A stretch of 64,000 bases of DNA from Pseudomonas guariconensis (GCF_024127895.1 NZ_JAMYBK010000001.1:310001-374000), one strand, 5' to 3'; positions 20,289 to 31,272 are shown, counted from the first letter of the stretch. Numbers and translations: made by a program. Notes: generated from the sequence alone by a model not told the origin.

Positions 20289-20888
20289 ATGCTGGACGAG
20301 CTTCTTCGCCGAATGAGCAACCATACCCCCGCGTCATTGGAGACGGACCACCGTTTCCCCGAGGCGGCGGTACTCCTGCCCATCACCCGCAGCGAAGAGC
20401 CCGAACTGGTGCTGACCCTGCGCGCCAAGGGGCTGTCCACCCATGGCGGCGAAGTGGCCTTCCCTGGCGGGCGGCGCGACCCGGAAGACCCGGACCTGGT
20501 GTTCACCGCGCTGCGCGAAGCCGAGGAGGAAATCGGCCTGCCGCCTGGCCTGGTGGAAGTGATCGGCCCGCTCAGCCCGCTGGTGTCGTTGCATGGCCTG
20601 AAGGTGACGCCATTCGTCGGCCTGATCCCGGACTACGTCGAGTACCGCGCCAACGACGCGGAGATCGCCGCGGTGTTCAGTGTGCCGCTGGAGTTCTTCC
20701 GCCAGGACCCGCGCGACCATACCCATCGCATCGACTACCAGGGGCGCAGCTGGTACGTGCCCAGCTACCGCTATGGCGACTACAAGATCTGGGGATTGTC
20801 GGCGATCATGATCGTCGAGCTGGTCAACCTGCTGTACGACGCCGGTATCAGCCTGCACCAGCCCCCCGAACGCTTCATCCAGAACTGA
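20289..20888 (+). CDS. CoA pyrophosphatase (Nudix, NUDT7/YeaB type)
   Basis: 199 residues. Family role: hydrolysis of CoA and derivatives to phosphopantetheine and 3',5'-ADP. It shows the CoA-specific signature ([20 protein letters not shown]) running into a Nudix box [10 protein letters not shown] with [12 protein letters not shown] 20289 opens the conserved N-terminus MLDELLRRM. It heads a plus-strand run with the gamma-carbonic anhydrase gene (44 nt) and the DUF1289 gene. Confidence 0.92.
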   Translation: MLDELLRRMSNHTPASLETDHRFPEAAVLLPITRSEEPELVLTLRAKGLSTHGGEVAFPGGRRDPEDPDLVFTALREAEEEIGLPPGLVEVIGPLSPLVSLHGLKVTPFVGLIPDYVEYRANDAEIAAVFSVPLEFFRQDPRDHTHRIDYQGRSWYVPSYRYGDYKIWGLSAIMIVELVNLLYDAGISLHQPPERFIQN

Positions 20889-20932
20889 GTGGGGCCCACC
20901 CCGCCACCCCGGCAAACCTTGAGGAGCCAACC

Positions 20933-21457
20933 ATGAAATATCGCCTGGGCGACCTGCGGGTCGAGACCCACCCCACCAGTTGGGCCGCCCCCACTGCCAC
21001 GCTGATCGGCAAGGTACGCCTGCAGGCCCACGCCAGTGTCTGGTTCGGCGCGGTGCTGCGCGGCGACAACGAGCTGATCGACATCGGCGAGGGCAGCAAT
21101 GTCCAGGACGGCACGGTGATGCACACTGACATGGGCTCGCCGCTGACCATCGGCAAGGGCGTGACCATTGGCCACAATGCCATGCTCCATGGTTGCAGCG
21201 TCGACGACTACAGCCTCATCGGTATCAACGCGGTGATCCTCAACGGTGCACGCATCGGCAAGCACTGCATCATCGGCGCCAATGCGCTGATTCCCGAGGG
21301 CAAGGAAATCCCCGATGGCTCGCTGGTGATGGGCTCGCCAGGCAAGGTGGTACGCGAGCTGACCGACGCGCAGAAACGCATGCTCGAGGCCAGCGCGGCC
21401 CACTACGTGCACAATGCCGAGCGCTACGCCCGTGACCTGGCGCCCCAGGAGGACTGA
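20933..21457 (+). CDS. Gamma-carbonic anhydrase family protein (YrdA type)
   Basis: 174 residues. A left-handed beta-helix of hexapeptide repeats (for example [18 protein letters not shown]) with the three metal-ligand histidines in VMHTDMG and [10 protein letters not shown]. Homologues form trimers with zinc or iron; many have weak or unknown carbonic anhydrase activity. A strong GAGGAG-like ribosome site lies 8 nt upstream. The stop is separated by one base from the next ATG, indicating coupling to the DUF1289 protein. Confidence 0.92.
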   Translation: MKYRLGDLRVETHPTSWAAPTATLIGKVRLQAHASVWFGAVLRGDNELIDIGEGSNVQDGTVMHTDMGSPLTIGKGVTIGHNAMLHGCSVDDYSLIGINAVILNGARIGKHCIIGANALIPEGKEIPDGSLVMGSPGKVVRELTDAQKRMLEASAAHYVHNAERYARDLAPQED

Positions 21458-21458
21458 C

Positions 21459-21656
21459 ATGAGCGATGCCGAACGCCCCGTCGCCTCGCCTTGCGTGAGC
21501 GTCTGCGCCCTGGACGAGCAGGACATCTGCGTCGGCTGCCAGCGGACGGTGGCGGAGATCACCCGTTGGGGGCGCATGGACAACCAGGAGCGGCGCCAGG
21601 TGCTGAAGCTGTGTCATGAGCGGGCGGTGGCCGCGGGGTTGATCATCGGGATGTGA
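21459..21656 (+). CDS. DUF1289 small cysteine-rich protein
   Basis: 65 residues. Contains the family's four-cysteine pattern, SPCVSVCALDEQDICVGCQR, followed by an ITRWGRM segment, suggesting a small metal-binding fold. Function unknown. Starts one base after the gamma-carbonic anhydrase stop and often sits beside that gene in pseudomonads, to my recollection. Confidence 0.88.
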   Translation: MSDAERPVASPCVSVCALDEQDICVGCQRTVAEITRWGRMDNQERRQVLKLCHERAVAAGLIIGM

Positions 21657-21674
21657 ACGGTGGGGCATCTGCGT

Positions 21675-21769
21675 ACACGTTGGGCTTGGTAAGTGCTGGG
21701 GCGCGAGGCGGCCCCAACAGCTGCGGTTGACTCAAAAATCAAGTAATCTGTGCCGCTTGCCCAACGTGT
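21675..21769 (+). promoter_or_regulatory. Structured leader candidate before the VUT gene
   Basis: A perfect 11-bp inverted repeat, ACACGTTGGGC (21675-21685) and GCCCAACGTGT (21759-21769), encloses a TGGGGC/GCCCCA stem and an AT-rich part. The right arm ends 6 nt before the ATG and no Shine-Dalgarno is visible between. YhhQ/VUT genes are known targets of queuosine-precursor riboswitches, but no known preQ1 consensus was recognised. Confidence 0.35.
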
Positions 21770-21775
21770 GATCCC

Positions 21776-22243
21776 ATGTTCTATCTCATCGCCTACATCA
21801 GCAGCGTAGTGCTGATCAACTACGCCTTTTCCAGTGCCCCGCACCTGGACGTGATCTGGTCCGCCTGGGGCGGGCTGGTGTTCATCCTGCGCGACATGGT
21901 GCAGACCCGCCATGGCCATGGTGCGCTGCTGGCCATGCTGGTGGCGCTGGTGCTGTCCTATGTCACCTCCGAGCCGGCCATCGCCCTGGCCAGCGCCACG
22001 GCGTTCTTCGTCTCCGAACTGATCGACTGGCTGGTGTTCAGCATCACCCGCCGGCCGCTGCGCGACCGCCTGTGGCTGAGCTCGGCGCTGAGCATCCCGG
22101 TGGATACCTTCATCTTCTTCGGCATGATCGGCGCCCTGACCCCAACGGTGGTCGGCACCGCCCTGGGGTCGAAGTTCGCCGGAGTCACCGTGGTATGGCT
22201 GGCCATGGCCTGGCGGGCACGGCGTGCGGCTGTCGTTGGCTGA
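21776..22243 (+). CDS. VUT/YhhQ-family (DUF165) transporter
   Basis: 155 residues and almost entirely hydrophobic, with about five or six membrane helices (for example [17 protein letters not shown] at the N-terminus). The conserved segment [16 protein letters not shown] fits the vitamin-uptake-transporter/YhhQ family, whose characterised member imports queuosine precursors preQ0/preQ1. It is shorter than E. coli YhhQ. It has its own upstream gap with an unusual inverted repeat and no visible ribosome-binding site. Confidence 0.8.
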   Translation: MFYLIAYISSVVLINYAFSSAPHLDVIWSAWGGLVFILRDMVQTRHGHGALLAMLVALVLSYVTSEPAIALASATAFFVSELIDWLVFSITRRPLRDRLWLSSALSIPVDTFIFFGMIGALTPTVVGTALGSKFAGVTVVWLAMAWRARRAAVVG

Positions 22244-22347
22244 TTGCAAGGGGCAGCCCCGCGTTCACCGGCCAGTGTAGAATAGCGGTCCTTTTTCAGC
22301 GGGCGGCAGCCAGCATGGCGCGGCCCCGACGCCTTCGAGGACCTGAA

Positions 22348-23529
22348 ATGACCCGTATCGGAACCCCATTGTCGCCCACCGCGACCCGTGTACTGCTGTG
22401 TGGCTGCGGCGAGCTGGGCAAGGAAGTGGTGATCGAGCTGCAGCGCTTGGGTGTCGAGGTGATCGCCGTGGACCGCTACGCCAACGCCCCGGCCATGCAG
22501 GTCGCGCACCGCAGCCATGTCATCGACATGCTCGATGGCGCCGCCCTGCGCGCGGTGATCGAAGCCGAGAAGCCGCACTACATCGTCCCAGAGATCGAGG
22601 CTATCGCCACCGCCACGTTGGTCGAGCTGGAGAACGAGGGCTTCAACGTGGTGCCCACCGCCCGCGCCACCCAACTGACCATGAACCGCGAAGGCATCCG
22701 CCGCCTGGCCGCCGAGGAACTGGACTTGCCGACCTCGCCGTATCACTTCGCCGATACCTTCGAGGAGTACGCCAGGGCGGTCACCGACCTGGGCTACCCC
22801 TGCGTGGTCAAGCCGGTGATGAGTTCGTCGGGCAAGGGCCAGAGCCTGCTGCGCGGCGAAGCCGACCTGCAAAAGGCCTGGGACTATGCCCAGGAAGGTG
22901 GCCGCGCCGGCCGGGGCCGGGTGATCATCGAAGGGTTCATCGATTTCGACTATGAGATCACCCTGCTGACCGTGCGCCACGTGGGCGGCACCACGTTCCT
23001 CGAGCCGGTCGGCCATCGCCAGGAGAAGGGCGACTACCAGGAATCCTGGCAGCCCCAGGCGATGAACCCGAAGGCCTTGGCGGAATCGCAACGGGTGGCC
23101 AAGGCGGTCACCGATGCCCTGGGTGGGCGTGGCCTGTTCGGTGTGGAGCTGTTCGTCAAGGGCGACCAGGTGTGGTTCAGCGAAGTTTCGCCGCGCCCGC
23201 ACGACACGGGCCTGGTGACCCTGATCTCCCAGGATCTTTCGCAGTTCGCCCTGCATGCCCGTGCCATCCTCGGCCTGCCGATCCCGGTGGTGCGCCAGTT
23301 CGGGCCGTCGGCCTCGGCGGCGATCCTGCCGCAGGGTCAGTCCCAGCAGACCACCTTCGCCAACCTCGGCGCCGCCTTGAGCGAACCGGACACTGCCATC
23401 CGCCTGTTCGGCAAGCCGCAGATCGACGGCCAGCGCCGCATGGGCGTCTGCCTGGCGCGAGACGAGTCGATCGAAGCCGCTCGTGCCAAGGCGACCCGCG
23501 CCTCCCAGGCAGTCAAGGTCGAGTTCTAA
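22348..23529 (+). CDS. purT: Formate-dependent phosphoribosylglycinamide formyltransferase
   Basis: 393 residues. Converts GAR, formate and ATP to FGAR, the folate-independent third step of purine synthesis, directly feeding PurL, which is also encoded here. ATP-grasp architecture: N-terminal GCGELGKEV, central [14 protein letters not shown] phosphate-binding loop, and a metal-binding end with FGVELFVKG and [10 protein letters not shown]. The ATG at 22348 gives the family's usual start. Ends at the 23535 hairpin, convergent with the transporter gene. Confidence 0.97.
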   Translation: MTRIGTPLSPTATRVLLCGCGELGKEVVIELQRLGVEVIAVDRYANAPAMQVAHRSHVIDMLDGAALRAVIEAEKPHYIVPEIEAIATATLVELENEGFNVVPTARATQLTMNREGIRRLAAEELDLPTSPYHFADTFEEYARAVTDLGYPCVVKPVMSSSGKGQSLLRGEADLQKAWDYAQEGGRAGRGRVIIEGFIDFDYEITLLTVRHVGGTTFLEPVGHRQEKGDYQESWQPQAMNPKALAESQRVAKAVTDALGGRGLFGVELFVKGDQVWFSEVSPRPHDTGLVTLISQDLSQFALHARAILGLPIPVVRQFGPSASAAILPQGQSQQTTFANLGAALSEPDTAIRLFGKPQIDGQRRMGVCLARDESIEAARAKATRASQAVKVEF

Positions 23530-23534
23530 GCTTA

Positions 23535-23585
23535 AAGCGGCAAGAAAAAGCAGGTCGTGCACGATCCCGCTTTTACTTGCCGCTT
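23535..23585. terminator. AAGCGGCAAG hairpin element, probable bidirectional terminator
   Basis: 17-bp arms with one mismatch (23535-23551 and 23569-23585) surround a loop holding the palindrome TCGTGCACGA. Runs of A on one arm and T on the other, between the convergent purT and transporter stops, suit termination in both directions. This is the cleanest uninterrupted copy of the repeat family. Confidence 0.75.
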
Positions 23586-23604
23586 GAAGCTTGCAGCTGG
23601 AAAT

Positions 23605-24909
23605 TCAAAGCTCGCTGTTGCGTGTCTCTTTCAGGCAAAGCACGGCAATCAGGCTGATCACCGCCGCCACCGACACATAGCCCCCCACCCAGCTCAATCC
23701 CCCCATGCTCACCAGTTGCTGGGCGAAGAACGGTGCCGCCGAGGCACCGACGATGCCGCCCAGGTTGTAGGCTGCCGAGGCGCCGGTGTAGCGTACGTGG
23801 GTCGGGAACAGCTCTGGCAGCAATGCCCCCATCGGCGCGAAGGTCACACCCATCAGGAACAGCTCGATGGCCAGGAACAGCGCCACGCCAGTGGTCGAGC
23901 CCGAGGTCAGCAGTGGCTCCATGGTAAAGCCCGAGGCCACGGCCAGTAGGCCGCCGACGATCAGCACCGGCTTGCGCCCGTAGCGGTCGCTCAGCCAGGC
24001 CGACAGCGGGGTGGCCAGGGCCATGAAGACCACCGCGAAGCACAGCATGCCCAGGAAGCTCTCGCGGCTGTAGCCCAGGGTCGATACGCCATAGCTGAGG
24101 GAGAATACCGTGGAGATGTAGAACAGCGCGTAGCACACCACCATCGCCGCGGCACCCAGCAGGGTCGGCAGCCAGTATTTGGCGAACAGGTCGACCACCG
24201 GCATCTTCACCCGTTCATGGCGCGCCACGGCCTTGGCGAACACCGGGCTTTCCTCGAGCTTCAGGCGCACGTACAAGCCAACGATCACCAGCGCGGCACT
24301 GAGCAGGAAGGGGATGCGCCAGCCCCACTCGCGGAACTGCTCGTCGCTGAGCACCAGGGCCAGGGTCAGGAACAGGCCGTTGGCGGCCAGGAAGCCAATC
24401 GACGGGCCCAGTTGCGGGAACATGCCGAACCAGGCGCGCTTGCCCTGCGGGGCGTTCTCGGTGGCCAGCAGCGCCGCGCCGCCCCATTCGCCGCCCAGCC
24501 CCAGGCCCTGGCCGAAGCGCAGCAGGCAGAGGATGATCGGGGCCCAGATGCCGATGCTGTCGTAGCCCGGCAGCACCCCGATCAGGGTGGTGGAGACACC
24601 CATCAGCAACAGCGAGGCGACCAGGGTCGACTTGCGTCCGATGCGGTCGCCGAAGTGGCCGAACAGGGCCGAGCCCAGCGGCCGGGCGAGGAAGGCGATA
24701 CCGAAGGTGAGGAAGGCCGCGAGCATCTGCGCGGTACCAGACCCGGACGGGAAGAACACCGGGCCGATCACCAGGGCGGCGGCGGTGGCGTAGACGTAGA
24801 AATCGTAGAACTCGATGGCGGTGCCGATGAAACTCGCCGTGGCGACCCGCGCAGGCGAGTTGACGGGCGTCGCCGGGGTCGAATCGGCATAGGTGCTGCT
24901 GGTTGTCAT
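23605..24909 (-). CDS. MHS-family MFS transporter (metabolite:proton symporter)
   Basis: 434 residues, 12 predicted helices. The opening ASFIGTAIEFYDFYVYATAA and the motif GHFGDRIGRKSTL are characteristic of the metabolite:H+ symporter group (ProP/ShiA-like). A second GRK motif (DRYGRKPVL) lies in the second half, as expected. Substrate probably a small organic acid, betaine or similar, but not predictable here. Monocistronic by context; 24910-25166 upstream holds no gene I can support. Confidence 0.92.
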   Translation of the reverse strand: MTTSSTYADSTPATPVNSPARVATASFIGTAIEFYDFYVYATAAALVIGPVFFPSGSGTAQMLAAFLTFGIAFLARPLGSALFGHFGDRIGRKSTLVASLLLMGVSTTLIGVLPGYDSIGIWAPIILCLLRFGQGLGLGGEWGGAALLATENAPQGKRAWFGMFPQLGPSIGFLAANGLFLTLALVLSDEQFREWGWRIPFLLSAALVIVGLYVRLKLEESPVFAKAVARHERVKMPVVDLFAKYWLPTLLGAAAMVVCYALFYISTVFSLSYGVSTLGYSRESFLGMLCFAVVFMALATPLSAWLSDRYGRKPVLIVGGLLAVASGFTMEPLLTSGSTTGVALFLAIELFLMGVTFAPMGALLPELFPTHVRYTGASAAYNLGGIVGASAAPFFAQQLVSMGGLSWVGGYVSVAAVISLIAVLCLKETRNSEL

Positions 24910-25166
24910 TGCATAGGTCCCTGACAGTCGGATGCATCCTGGGCATGGCCGCGCGCTGCCCAGGCAGGCATGGGCACACGGACGCCGGAGCGTTTGTTGT
25001 GGTTCGCCCGCTGACGAGGGCCCCAGGGGATAGGATCGGGAGCGGGCGCTGTTCGGGGTGGTGAAGCAGGACCGCGGGGCGTGTCAGTGGAGCGGACTGG
25101 CCGTGTGACGCCGGGTGCGGGTAGCGGGCGGGACGGCAGGGCTGGGTAAGCGTGACCCGAGTATAG

Positions 25167-26372
25167 CTATCGGGTCACGGTCCATACCAGTACCTTGCTG
25201 GCGCAATTGTCCTCTGTTTCGAGGATTTCCAGGCGATAGCGGCCGATCTTCAGGCACACGGCGCTTTCCGGAATGCTTTCCAGGGCCTCGGTGACCAGGC
25301 CGTTGAGTGTCTTCGGCCCGCCGTCGCAGGGCAGGTGCCAGCCCAGGCTGCGATTGAGCTCGCGCAGCGAAGCGGTGCCCTCGATCACGTAGCGGCCGTC
25401 GGGCTGGGGGTGGATGTGGGGGTTGTCGAGCGACTGCTCGTCCTCGAATTCGCCGACGATCTCCTCGAGGATGTCCTCCAGGGTGACGATGCCCAGCACT
25501 TCGCCGTATTCGTCGACCACCACGCCCAGGCGGCGCTGTTGCTTGTGGAAGTTCAGCAGTTGCAGTTGCAGCGGCGTGCTCTCGGGCACGAAGTAGGGCT
25601 CGTAGCAGGCGGCCCGCAGCGCTTGCAGGGTCAGCTCGGCCCTGGGCAGCAGATGGCTGATCAGCTTGGTGTTGAGGATGGCTTCGACCTGGTTGATGTC
25701 GCTGTGGTAGACCGGCAGGCGGGTATGGCGGCTGACGATCAGTTGCTCGACGATGCGCTCCATCGGCTCGTCCAGGTTGATGCCGTCCACTTCGTTGCGC
25801 GGTACCAGGATGTCGTTGACGGTGATCTTGTCCAGCGCCTGCAGCCCTTCCGGCAGGCCAGGGCGGGGTGGTTCGAGTGGTTCGTCCTCGTCGAAGCGAT
25901 CGTCTTCCTGTGGGTGCAGGGCCACGGCAGTGGGTTGTGCGCGGAACGGCCGCAGGATCAGCCGGGCGCAGCCGTCCAGCAGGCAAGCCAGCGGCTGCAG
26001 GGTAGCCAGGGGCCATTTCAGCAGGCTGGCGCCGAGGCTGACGAACGCCTGCGGATTGCGCCGGGCCATGCGCCGCGGCAGGTACTCGGCCAGCACCAGC
26101 AGGGTCAGGGCGGCGGCGAGGCCGGCGAGCCAGAAACCGTGTTCGCCGTCGTAGCGCTGGCCCAGCAGGCAGGCCAGGCCCAGCACCAGCAGCTTGCCCA
26201 GGCTGGCGCAGAGCACCAGGGCCTGGGCGGGCAGGGGGGGGTCGCTGGTTTCAGCGGGCCGCTGCTGGCCGTTCAGTTGCTGGCGTGCCGCGTCGACGGC
26301 ACTGAACAGTGCCGACCAGAGCAGTGCCAGGGTCAGGGTGCCGAGCAAGGGCGCGTACGGCAGGGTGTCCAT
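25167..26372 (-). CDS. CorC/HlyC-type CBS-domain membrane protein (CNNM-like)
   Basis: 401 residues. N-terminal DUF21 membrane domain (about 5-150) with several helices, then a CBS pair containing ILVPRNEVDGI and HTRLPVYHSDINQ, with DEYGEVLGIVTLEDILEEIV in the second CBS, then a C-terminal CorC_HlyC domain (about 320-401). Relatives are implicated in Mg2+/Co2+ efflux, and the family is often misnamed haemolysin. Nine bases separate it from ypjD upstream, so they are one transcript. Confidence 0.92.
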   Translation of the reverse strand: MDTLPYAPLLGTLTLALLWSALFSAVDAARQQLNGQQRPAETSDPPLPAQALVLCASLGKLLVLGLACLLGQRYDGEHGFWLAGLAAALTLLVLAEYLPRRMARRNPQAFVSLGASLLKWPLATLQPLACLLDGCARLILRPFRAQPTAVALHPQEDDRFDEDEPLEPPRPGLPEGLQALDKITVNDILVPRNEVDGINLDEPMERIVEQLIVSRHTRLPVYHSDINQVEAILNTKLISHLLPRAELTLQALRAACYEPYFVPESTPLQLQLLNFHKQQRRLGVVVDEYGEVLGIVTLEDILEEIVGEFEDEQSLDNPHIHPQPDGRYVIEGTASLRELNRSLGWHLPCDGGPKTLNGLVTEALESIPESAVCLKIGRYRLEILETEDNCASKVLVWTVTR

Positions 26373-26381
26373 GGGCGGCCG

Positions 26382-27191
26382 TCAGACGTGCAGGATGAAT
26401 TCGCGGACCAGCTTGCTGCCGAAATAGGCCAGCATCAGCAGGCAGAAACCGGCAAGCGTCCAGCGGATCGCCTTGTGCCCGCGCCAGCCGAGGCGGGTGC
26501 GGCCCCACAGCAGCACGCTGAACACCACCCAGGCGACGCAGGCGAGGGAGGTCTTGTGCACCAGGTGCTGGGCGAACAGGTTGTCGAGGAACAGCCAACC
26601 GGAGATCAACGACAGCGAGAGCAGGCACCAGCCGGCCCAGAGGAAGCCGAACAGCAGGCTTTCCATGGTTTGCAAGGGCGGGAAGTTGCGGATCAGCCCG
26701 GATGGGTGCTTGTGCTTGAGCTGGTGGTCCTGGAGCAGCAGCAGCAGGGCCTGGAACACCGCGATGGTGAACAGGCCATAGGCGAGGATCGACAACAGGA
26801 TATGCGCCAGGATGCCGGGTTTCTCGTTGATCAGCGGCACGGTGCCCGCGGGGGCGAACTGGGCCAGCAGGGCGGTGATGGCCCCCAGCGGGAACAGCAG
26901 CACCAGCAGGTTCTCGACCGGGATGCGCAGGCAGGCCACGAGGGTCAGGGCGATCACGGCCGCGGCGATCAGGCTGGCGGCGCTGAAGAAGTCGAGGCTC
27001 AGGCCCAGCGGGGTGATCAGCTGGAAGAACAGGGCGCCGCTCTGGGCGACCACGGCGAGTGCGCCGAGCAGGCCGAGCAACCGTTTGTCGGCGCGACTGC
27101 CCTGGGCCAGGCGGCTGCCCTGGTAGAGGGCGGCGACGATGTACAGCCCGGCGGCGAGCAGGTTGGGGATGAGGCTGGGTGACGAGAGCAT
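26382..27191 (-). CDS. YpjD/HemX-like inner-membrane protein (CcsA superfamily)
   Basis: 269 residues with eight or so membrane helices and the segments LLSILAYGLFTIA and HKTSLACVAWVVF, typical of YpjD-type proteins encoded opposite ffh in pseudomonads. The tryptophan-rich haem-handling motif WGxxWxWD of true cytochrome c assembly CcsA proteins is not present, so a direct role in cytochrome c maturation is doubtful. Divergent from ffh across a 530-nt gap. Confidence 0.88.
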   Translation of the reverse strand: MLSSPSLIPNLLAAGLYIVAALYQGSRLAQGSRADKRLLGLLGALAVVAQSGALFFQLITPLGLSLDFFSAASLIAAAVIALTLVACLRIPVENLLVLLFPLGAITALLAQFAPAGTVPLINEKPGILAHILLSILAYGLFTIAVFQALLLLLQDHQLKHKHPSGLIRNFPPLQTMESLLFGFLWAGWCLLSLSLISGWLFLDNLFAQHLVHKTSLACVAWVVFSVLLWGRTRLGWRGHKAIRWTLAGFCLLMLAYFGSKLVREFILHV

Positions 27192-27395
27192 AAGTCCAGG
27201 TAGGCAAGCCCTAAAGGAACGAAGTGTGGCATAGAACGCGGCAGCCTAGGAAGACCGGGGGCGGCTTCGAGCCACAGCCACAAGCCACAAGTTGCAAGCT
27301 TGACAGATGAAGGCCCTCCCATCCGCGCAGAGGGCAGAGGGCAGAAGGAGTGGGGGAGGGGGCATTGCACCAATGCCGGCCAGTCCAGTGGTCTT

Positions 27396-27514
27396 GGGGC
27401 TGCTTTGCAGCCCATCGCCGGCAAGCCGGCTCCCACAAGGTGGCGGTGTTCATCAATCTTGTGGCATGCAGAGAACTCTGTGGGCTTGCCGGCGATGGGG
27501 TGCGAAGCGGCCCA
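27396..27514. repeat. REP pair, GCCGGCAAGCCGGC type
   Basis: Inverted REP copies built on CGCCGGCAAGCCGGCTCCCAC and its complement, with GGGGCTGC/GCGGCCC-type outer stems and a spacer of about 40 nt. Same subtype as 48845-48964. Confidence 0.8.
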
Positions 27515-27535
27515 TTGAATAATGTTCTGTTCCTA

Positions 27536-27566
27536 AAAAAGCAGAACGCTGCACGATCTGCTTTTT
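27536..27566. repeat. AAAAAGCAGA hairpin of the GTGCAC-core repeat family
   Basis: Perfect 10-bp arms AAAAAGCAGA and TCTGCTTTTT around a loop containing GCTGCACGA, followed by CTTGCAGCTTG. It resembles half of the 23535 element. The T-run would allow termination of plus-strand transcription about 155 nt before ffh. Confidence 0.65.
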
Positions 27567-27721
27567 CTTGCAGCTTGCCCCCGCCGCGATGGGAGGCACG
27601 GCACGAGGTGTGCGCCACCGCCGCTCTCCGTTATAATGCCCGGCTTGCTGTGCCCCACGCGTGCGCATATCCGCCAGGGCGCCTGAACAACCTCGGCTTC
27701 ACTGGGCCTGAAAGGATCACC

Positions 27722-29098
<1,377 letters not shown>

Positions 29099-29224
29099 CC
29101 GATTTCGAGGTGGCCGCCTTGTCGTGAGGCGGTCGTCCGGAGCCCCGCCTCGGCGGGAATAGCGCCGCAAACAGCGGCTTAACCGGCAGATCTGGACGGT
29201 GAGGCGTAGCCTTGCCGAAAAAGG

Positions 29225-29283
29225 CATTTGCAAATGTCCGTGTATTCCCCGAGAATATGCGGCCTTTTGGGCACCCTGTGCCC
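29225..29283 (+). promoter_or_regulatory. Palindrome and hairpin in the rpsP leader
   Basis: A perfect 12-bp palindrome CATTTGCAAATG (29225-29236) and a hairpin GGGCAC-CCT-GTGCCC (29269-29283) lie 94 and 47 nt before rpsP. They could be part of the ribosomal operon promoter or an autoregulatory leader; neither matches a named element I know. Confidence 0.3.
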
Positions 29284-29329
29284 ATTGGGCATTCAGATTT
29301 GCAGCACCGACTATAGGAACGATGTTCAC

Positions 29330-29581
29330 ATGGTAACCATCCGTCTTGCCCGTGGCGGCTCCAAGAAGCGCCCTTTCTATCACCTGACCGTGACCAACAG
29401 CCGTAACGCCCGTGACGGCCGTTTCGTCGAGCGTATCGGTTTCTTCAACCCGATCGCCTCCGGCGCCGAAGTTCGCCTGTCGGTCAACCAGGAACGTGCC
29501 CAGTACTGGCTGAGCCAGGGCGCGCAGCCGTCTGAGCGTGTTGCTCAGCTGCTGAAGGACGCTGCCAAGGCTGCCGCCTGA
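29330..29581 (+). CDS. rpsP: 30S ribosomal protein S16
   Basis: 83 residues, the standard length for Pseudomonas. Begins [18 protein letters not shown] and has [12 protein letters not shown], both diagnostic. An upstream ATG nine bases earlier is out of frame. First gene of rpsP-rimM-trmD-rplS; rimM follows after 5 nt. Confidence 0.98.
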   Translation: MVTIRLARGGSKKRPFYHLTVTNSRNARDGRFVERIGFFNPIASGAEVRLSVNQERAQYWLSQGAQPSERVAQLLKDAAKAAA

Positions 29582-29586
29582 GCAGT

Positions 29587-30123
29587 ATGAACGCGACGCC
29601 AGACAAGGCTGACGACCTCATCGTTGTCGGCAAGATCTTTTCGGTTCACGGCGTTCGCGGCGAGGTGAAGGTGTTTTCCTTTACCGATCCGATTGACAAC
29701 CTGTTGGATTATCCCCGCTGGACGCTTCGGCACGAAGGCGTGGTAAAGCAGGTCGAGCTGGTCAAGGGCCGCCTTTCCCAGAAGGGGTTGGTGGTGAAGC
29801 TCAAGGACCTCGACGATCGTGACGAAGCACGGCTTCTGAGCGGTTACGAGATCTGCGTACCGCAGAGCCTTTTGCCCAACCTGACCGATGGCGAGTACTA
29901 CTGGTACCAGCTGGTGGGTCTGAAGGTCGTCAACCAGGACGAACAGCTGTTCGGCAAGGTTGATCACTTGTTGGAGACCGGCGCGAACGATGTATTGGTG
30001 GTCCGGCCCTGCGCAGGCAGCCTGGACGATCGCGAGCGCTTGCTGCCCTATACGGCGCAGTGCGTGCTGGCCATCGACCTGGAAGCAGGCGTGATGCGGG
30101 TCGAATGGGACGCGGATTTCTGA
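29587..30123 (+). CDS. rimM: Ribosome maturation factor RimM
   Basis: 178 residues. Assists assembly of the 30S head, binding S19. N-terminal RimM beta-barrel (GKIFSVHGVRGEVKVFSF) and a C-terminal PRC-barrel (YYWYQLVGLKV onwards, with VLVV and LLPYTAQCV). Five bases after rpsP and three bases before trmD, so it is translated within the operon. Confidence 0.97.
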   Translation: MNATPDKADDLIVVGKIFSVHGVRGEVKVFSFTDPIDNLLDYPRWTLRHEGVVKQVELVKGRLSQKGLVVKLKDLDDRDEARLLSGYEICVPQSLLPNLTDGEYYWYQLVGLKVVNQDEQLFGKVDHLLETGANDVLVVRPCAGSLDDRERLLPYTAQCVLAIDLEAGVMRVEWDADF

Positions 30124-30126
30124 CCG

Positions 30127-30879
30127 ATGGGTAACCTTCGCGTAGAAGTCGTCACGCTGTTCCCCGAGATGTTCTCGGCCATCACGGAGTACGGCATTAC
30201 CAGCCGCGCGGTGAAACAGGGGTTGCTGCAAGTGACCTGCTGGAATCCGCGGGACTACACCACGGATCGCCACCACACGGTGGATGATCGGCCTTTTGGC
30301 GGTGGTCCGGGCATGGTGATGAAGATCAAGCCTCTGGAAGACGCCCTGGCCAGTGCCAGGCAGGCGACCGGGGCTGCGGCGAAGGTGATCTACCTCTCGC
30401 CACAAGGCCGCAAGCTGACCCAGCAGGCGGTCAAAGGGCTGGCGCAACAGGAATCGTTGATCCTGATCGCCGGTCGTTATGAAGGCATCGACGAGCGTTT
30501 TATCGAGGCTCATGTCGATGAAGAGTGGTCGATTGGCGACTATGTGCTTTCCGGTGGCGAGCTGCCGGCCATGGTGCTGATCGATGCGGTTACGCGGCTG
30601 CTGCCCGGAGCTTTAGGGCATGTGGACTCGGCGGAGGAAGACTCCTTCACCGACGGTCTGCTCGATTGCCCGCACTACACCCGACCGGAGGTGTATGCGG
30701 ATCTGCGCGTTCCCGACGTGTTGCTCAGTGGCAACCATGCACACATCCGGCGTTGGCGGTTGAAGCAGTCCCTTGGTCGGACCTTCGAACGGCGCGCCGA
30801 TCTTCTGGAAAGTCGCTCGCTTTCTGGAGAAGAGAAGAAGCTGCTCGAGGAATACCTCCGCGAGCGGGACGATAGTTAA
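30127..30879 (+). CDS. trmD: tRNA (guanine-N1-)-methyltransferase
   Basis: 250 residues. Methylates G37 of tRNAs with G36, preventing +1 frameshifts. SPOUT-fold trefoil-knot motifs are present: [12 protein letters not shown] and [16 protein letters not shown]-terminal TLFPEMF and the GGGPGMVM loop are standard. Starts three bases after rimM. Confidence 0.98.
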   Translation: MGNLRVEVVTLFPEMFSAITEYGITSRAVKQGLLQVTCWNPRDYTTDRHHTVDDRPFGGGPGMVMKIKPLEDALASARQATGAAAKVIYLSPQGRKLTQQAVKGLAQQESLILIAGRYEGIDERFIEAHVDEEWSIGDYVLSGGELPAMVLIDAVTRLLPGALGHVDSAEEDSFTDGLLDCPHYTRPEVYADLRVPDVLLSGNHAHIRRWRLKQSLGRTFERRADLLESRSLSGEEKKLLEEYLRERDDS

Positions 30880-30921
30880 CGTATCGATGGTGGATCGAGT
30901 TATCCGCCTTAGGAGCACAGC

Positions 30922-31272
30922 ATGACCAACAAGATCATCCAGCAGCTCGAAGCCGAGCAGATGAACAAGGAAATCCCGGCCTTCGCCCCGGGCGACACCG
31001 TTGTCGTCCAGGTGAAAGTGAAGGAAGGTGAGCGTTCCCGTCTGCAGGCGTTCGAAGGTGTCGTCATCGCCAAGCGCAACCGCGGTCTGAACAGCGCCTT
31101 CACCGTGCGCAAGATCTCCAGCGGCGTTGGCGTCGAGCGTACCTTCCAGACCTACAGCCCGCAAATCGACAGCCTGTCCGTGAAACGTCGTGGTGACGTG
31201 CGTAAGGCCAAGCTGTACTACCTGCGCGACCTGTCCGGCAAAGCCGCTCGCATCAAGGAAAAACTGTCCTGA
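30922..31272 (+). CDS. rplS: 50S ribosomal protein L19
   Basis: 116 residues. Contains [16 protein letters not shown] and [15 protein letters not shown], with [10 protein letters not shown], typical of L19 at the 30S-50S interface. Last gene of the operon; a strong terminator follows within 40 nt. Confidence 0.98.
   Translation: MTNKIIQQLEAEQMNKEIPAFAPGDTVVVQVKVKEGERSRLQAFEGVVIAKRNRGLNSAFTVRKISSGVGVERTFQTYSPQIDSLSVKRRGDVRKAKLYYLRDLSGKAARIKEKLS

Larger units (their letters stand above)
27192..27721. other. 530-nt gap with REP pair and hairpin, ypjD/ffh
   Basis: No convincing gene. It holds AAGC-rich repeat sequence at about 27280-27306, a REP pair (27396-27514), a terminator-like hairpin (27536-27566), and presumably the divergent promoters of ypjD and ffh. 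Open frames here, including a long upstream extension of ffh, run through the repeats and show no conserved protein. Confidence 0.7.

Noticed and set aside
27350..27721. In-frame upstream extension of ffh
   Set aside because: The extension translates a REP pair and hairpin; the SRP N domain begins at ATG 27722.
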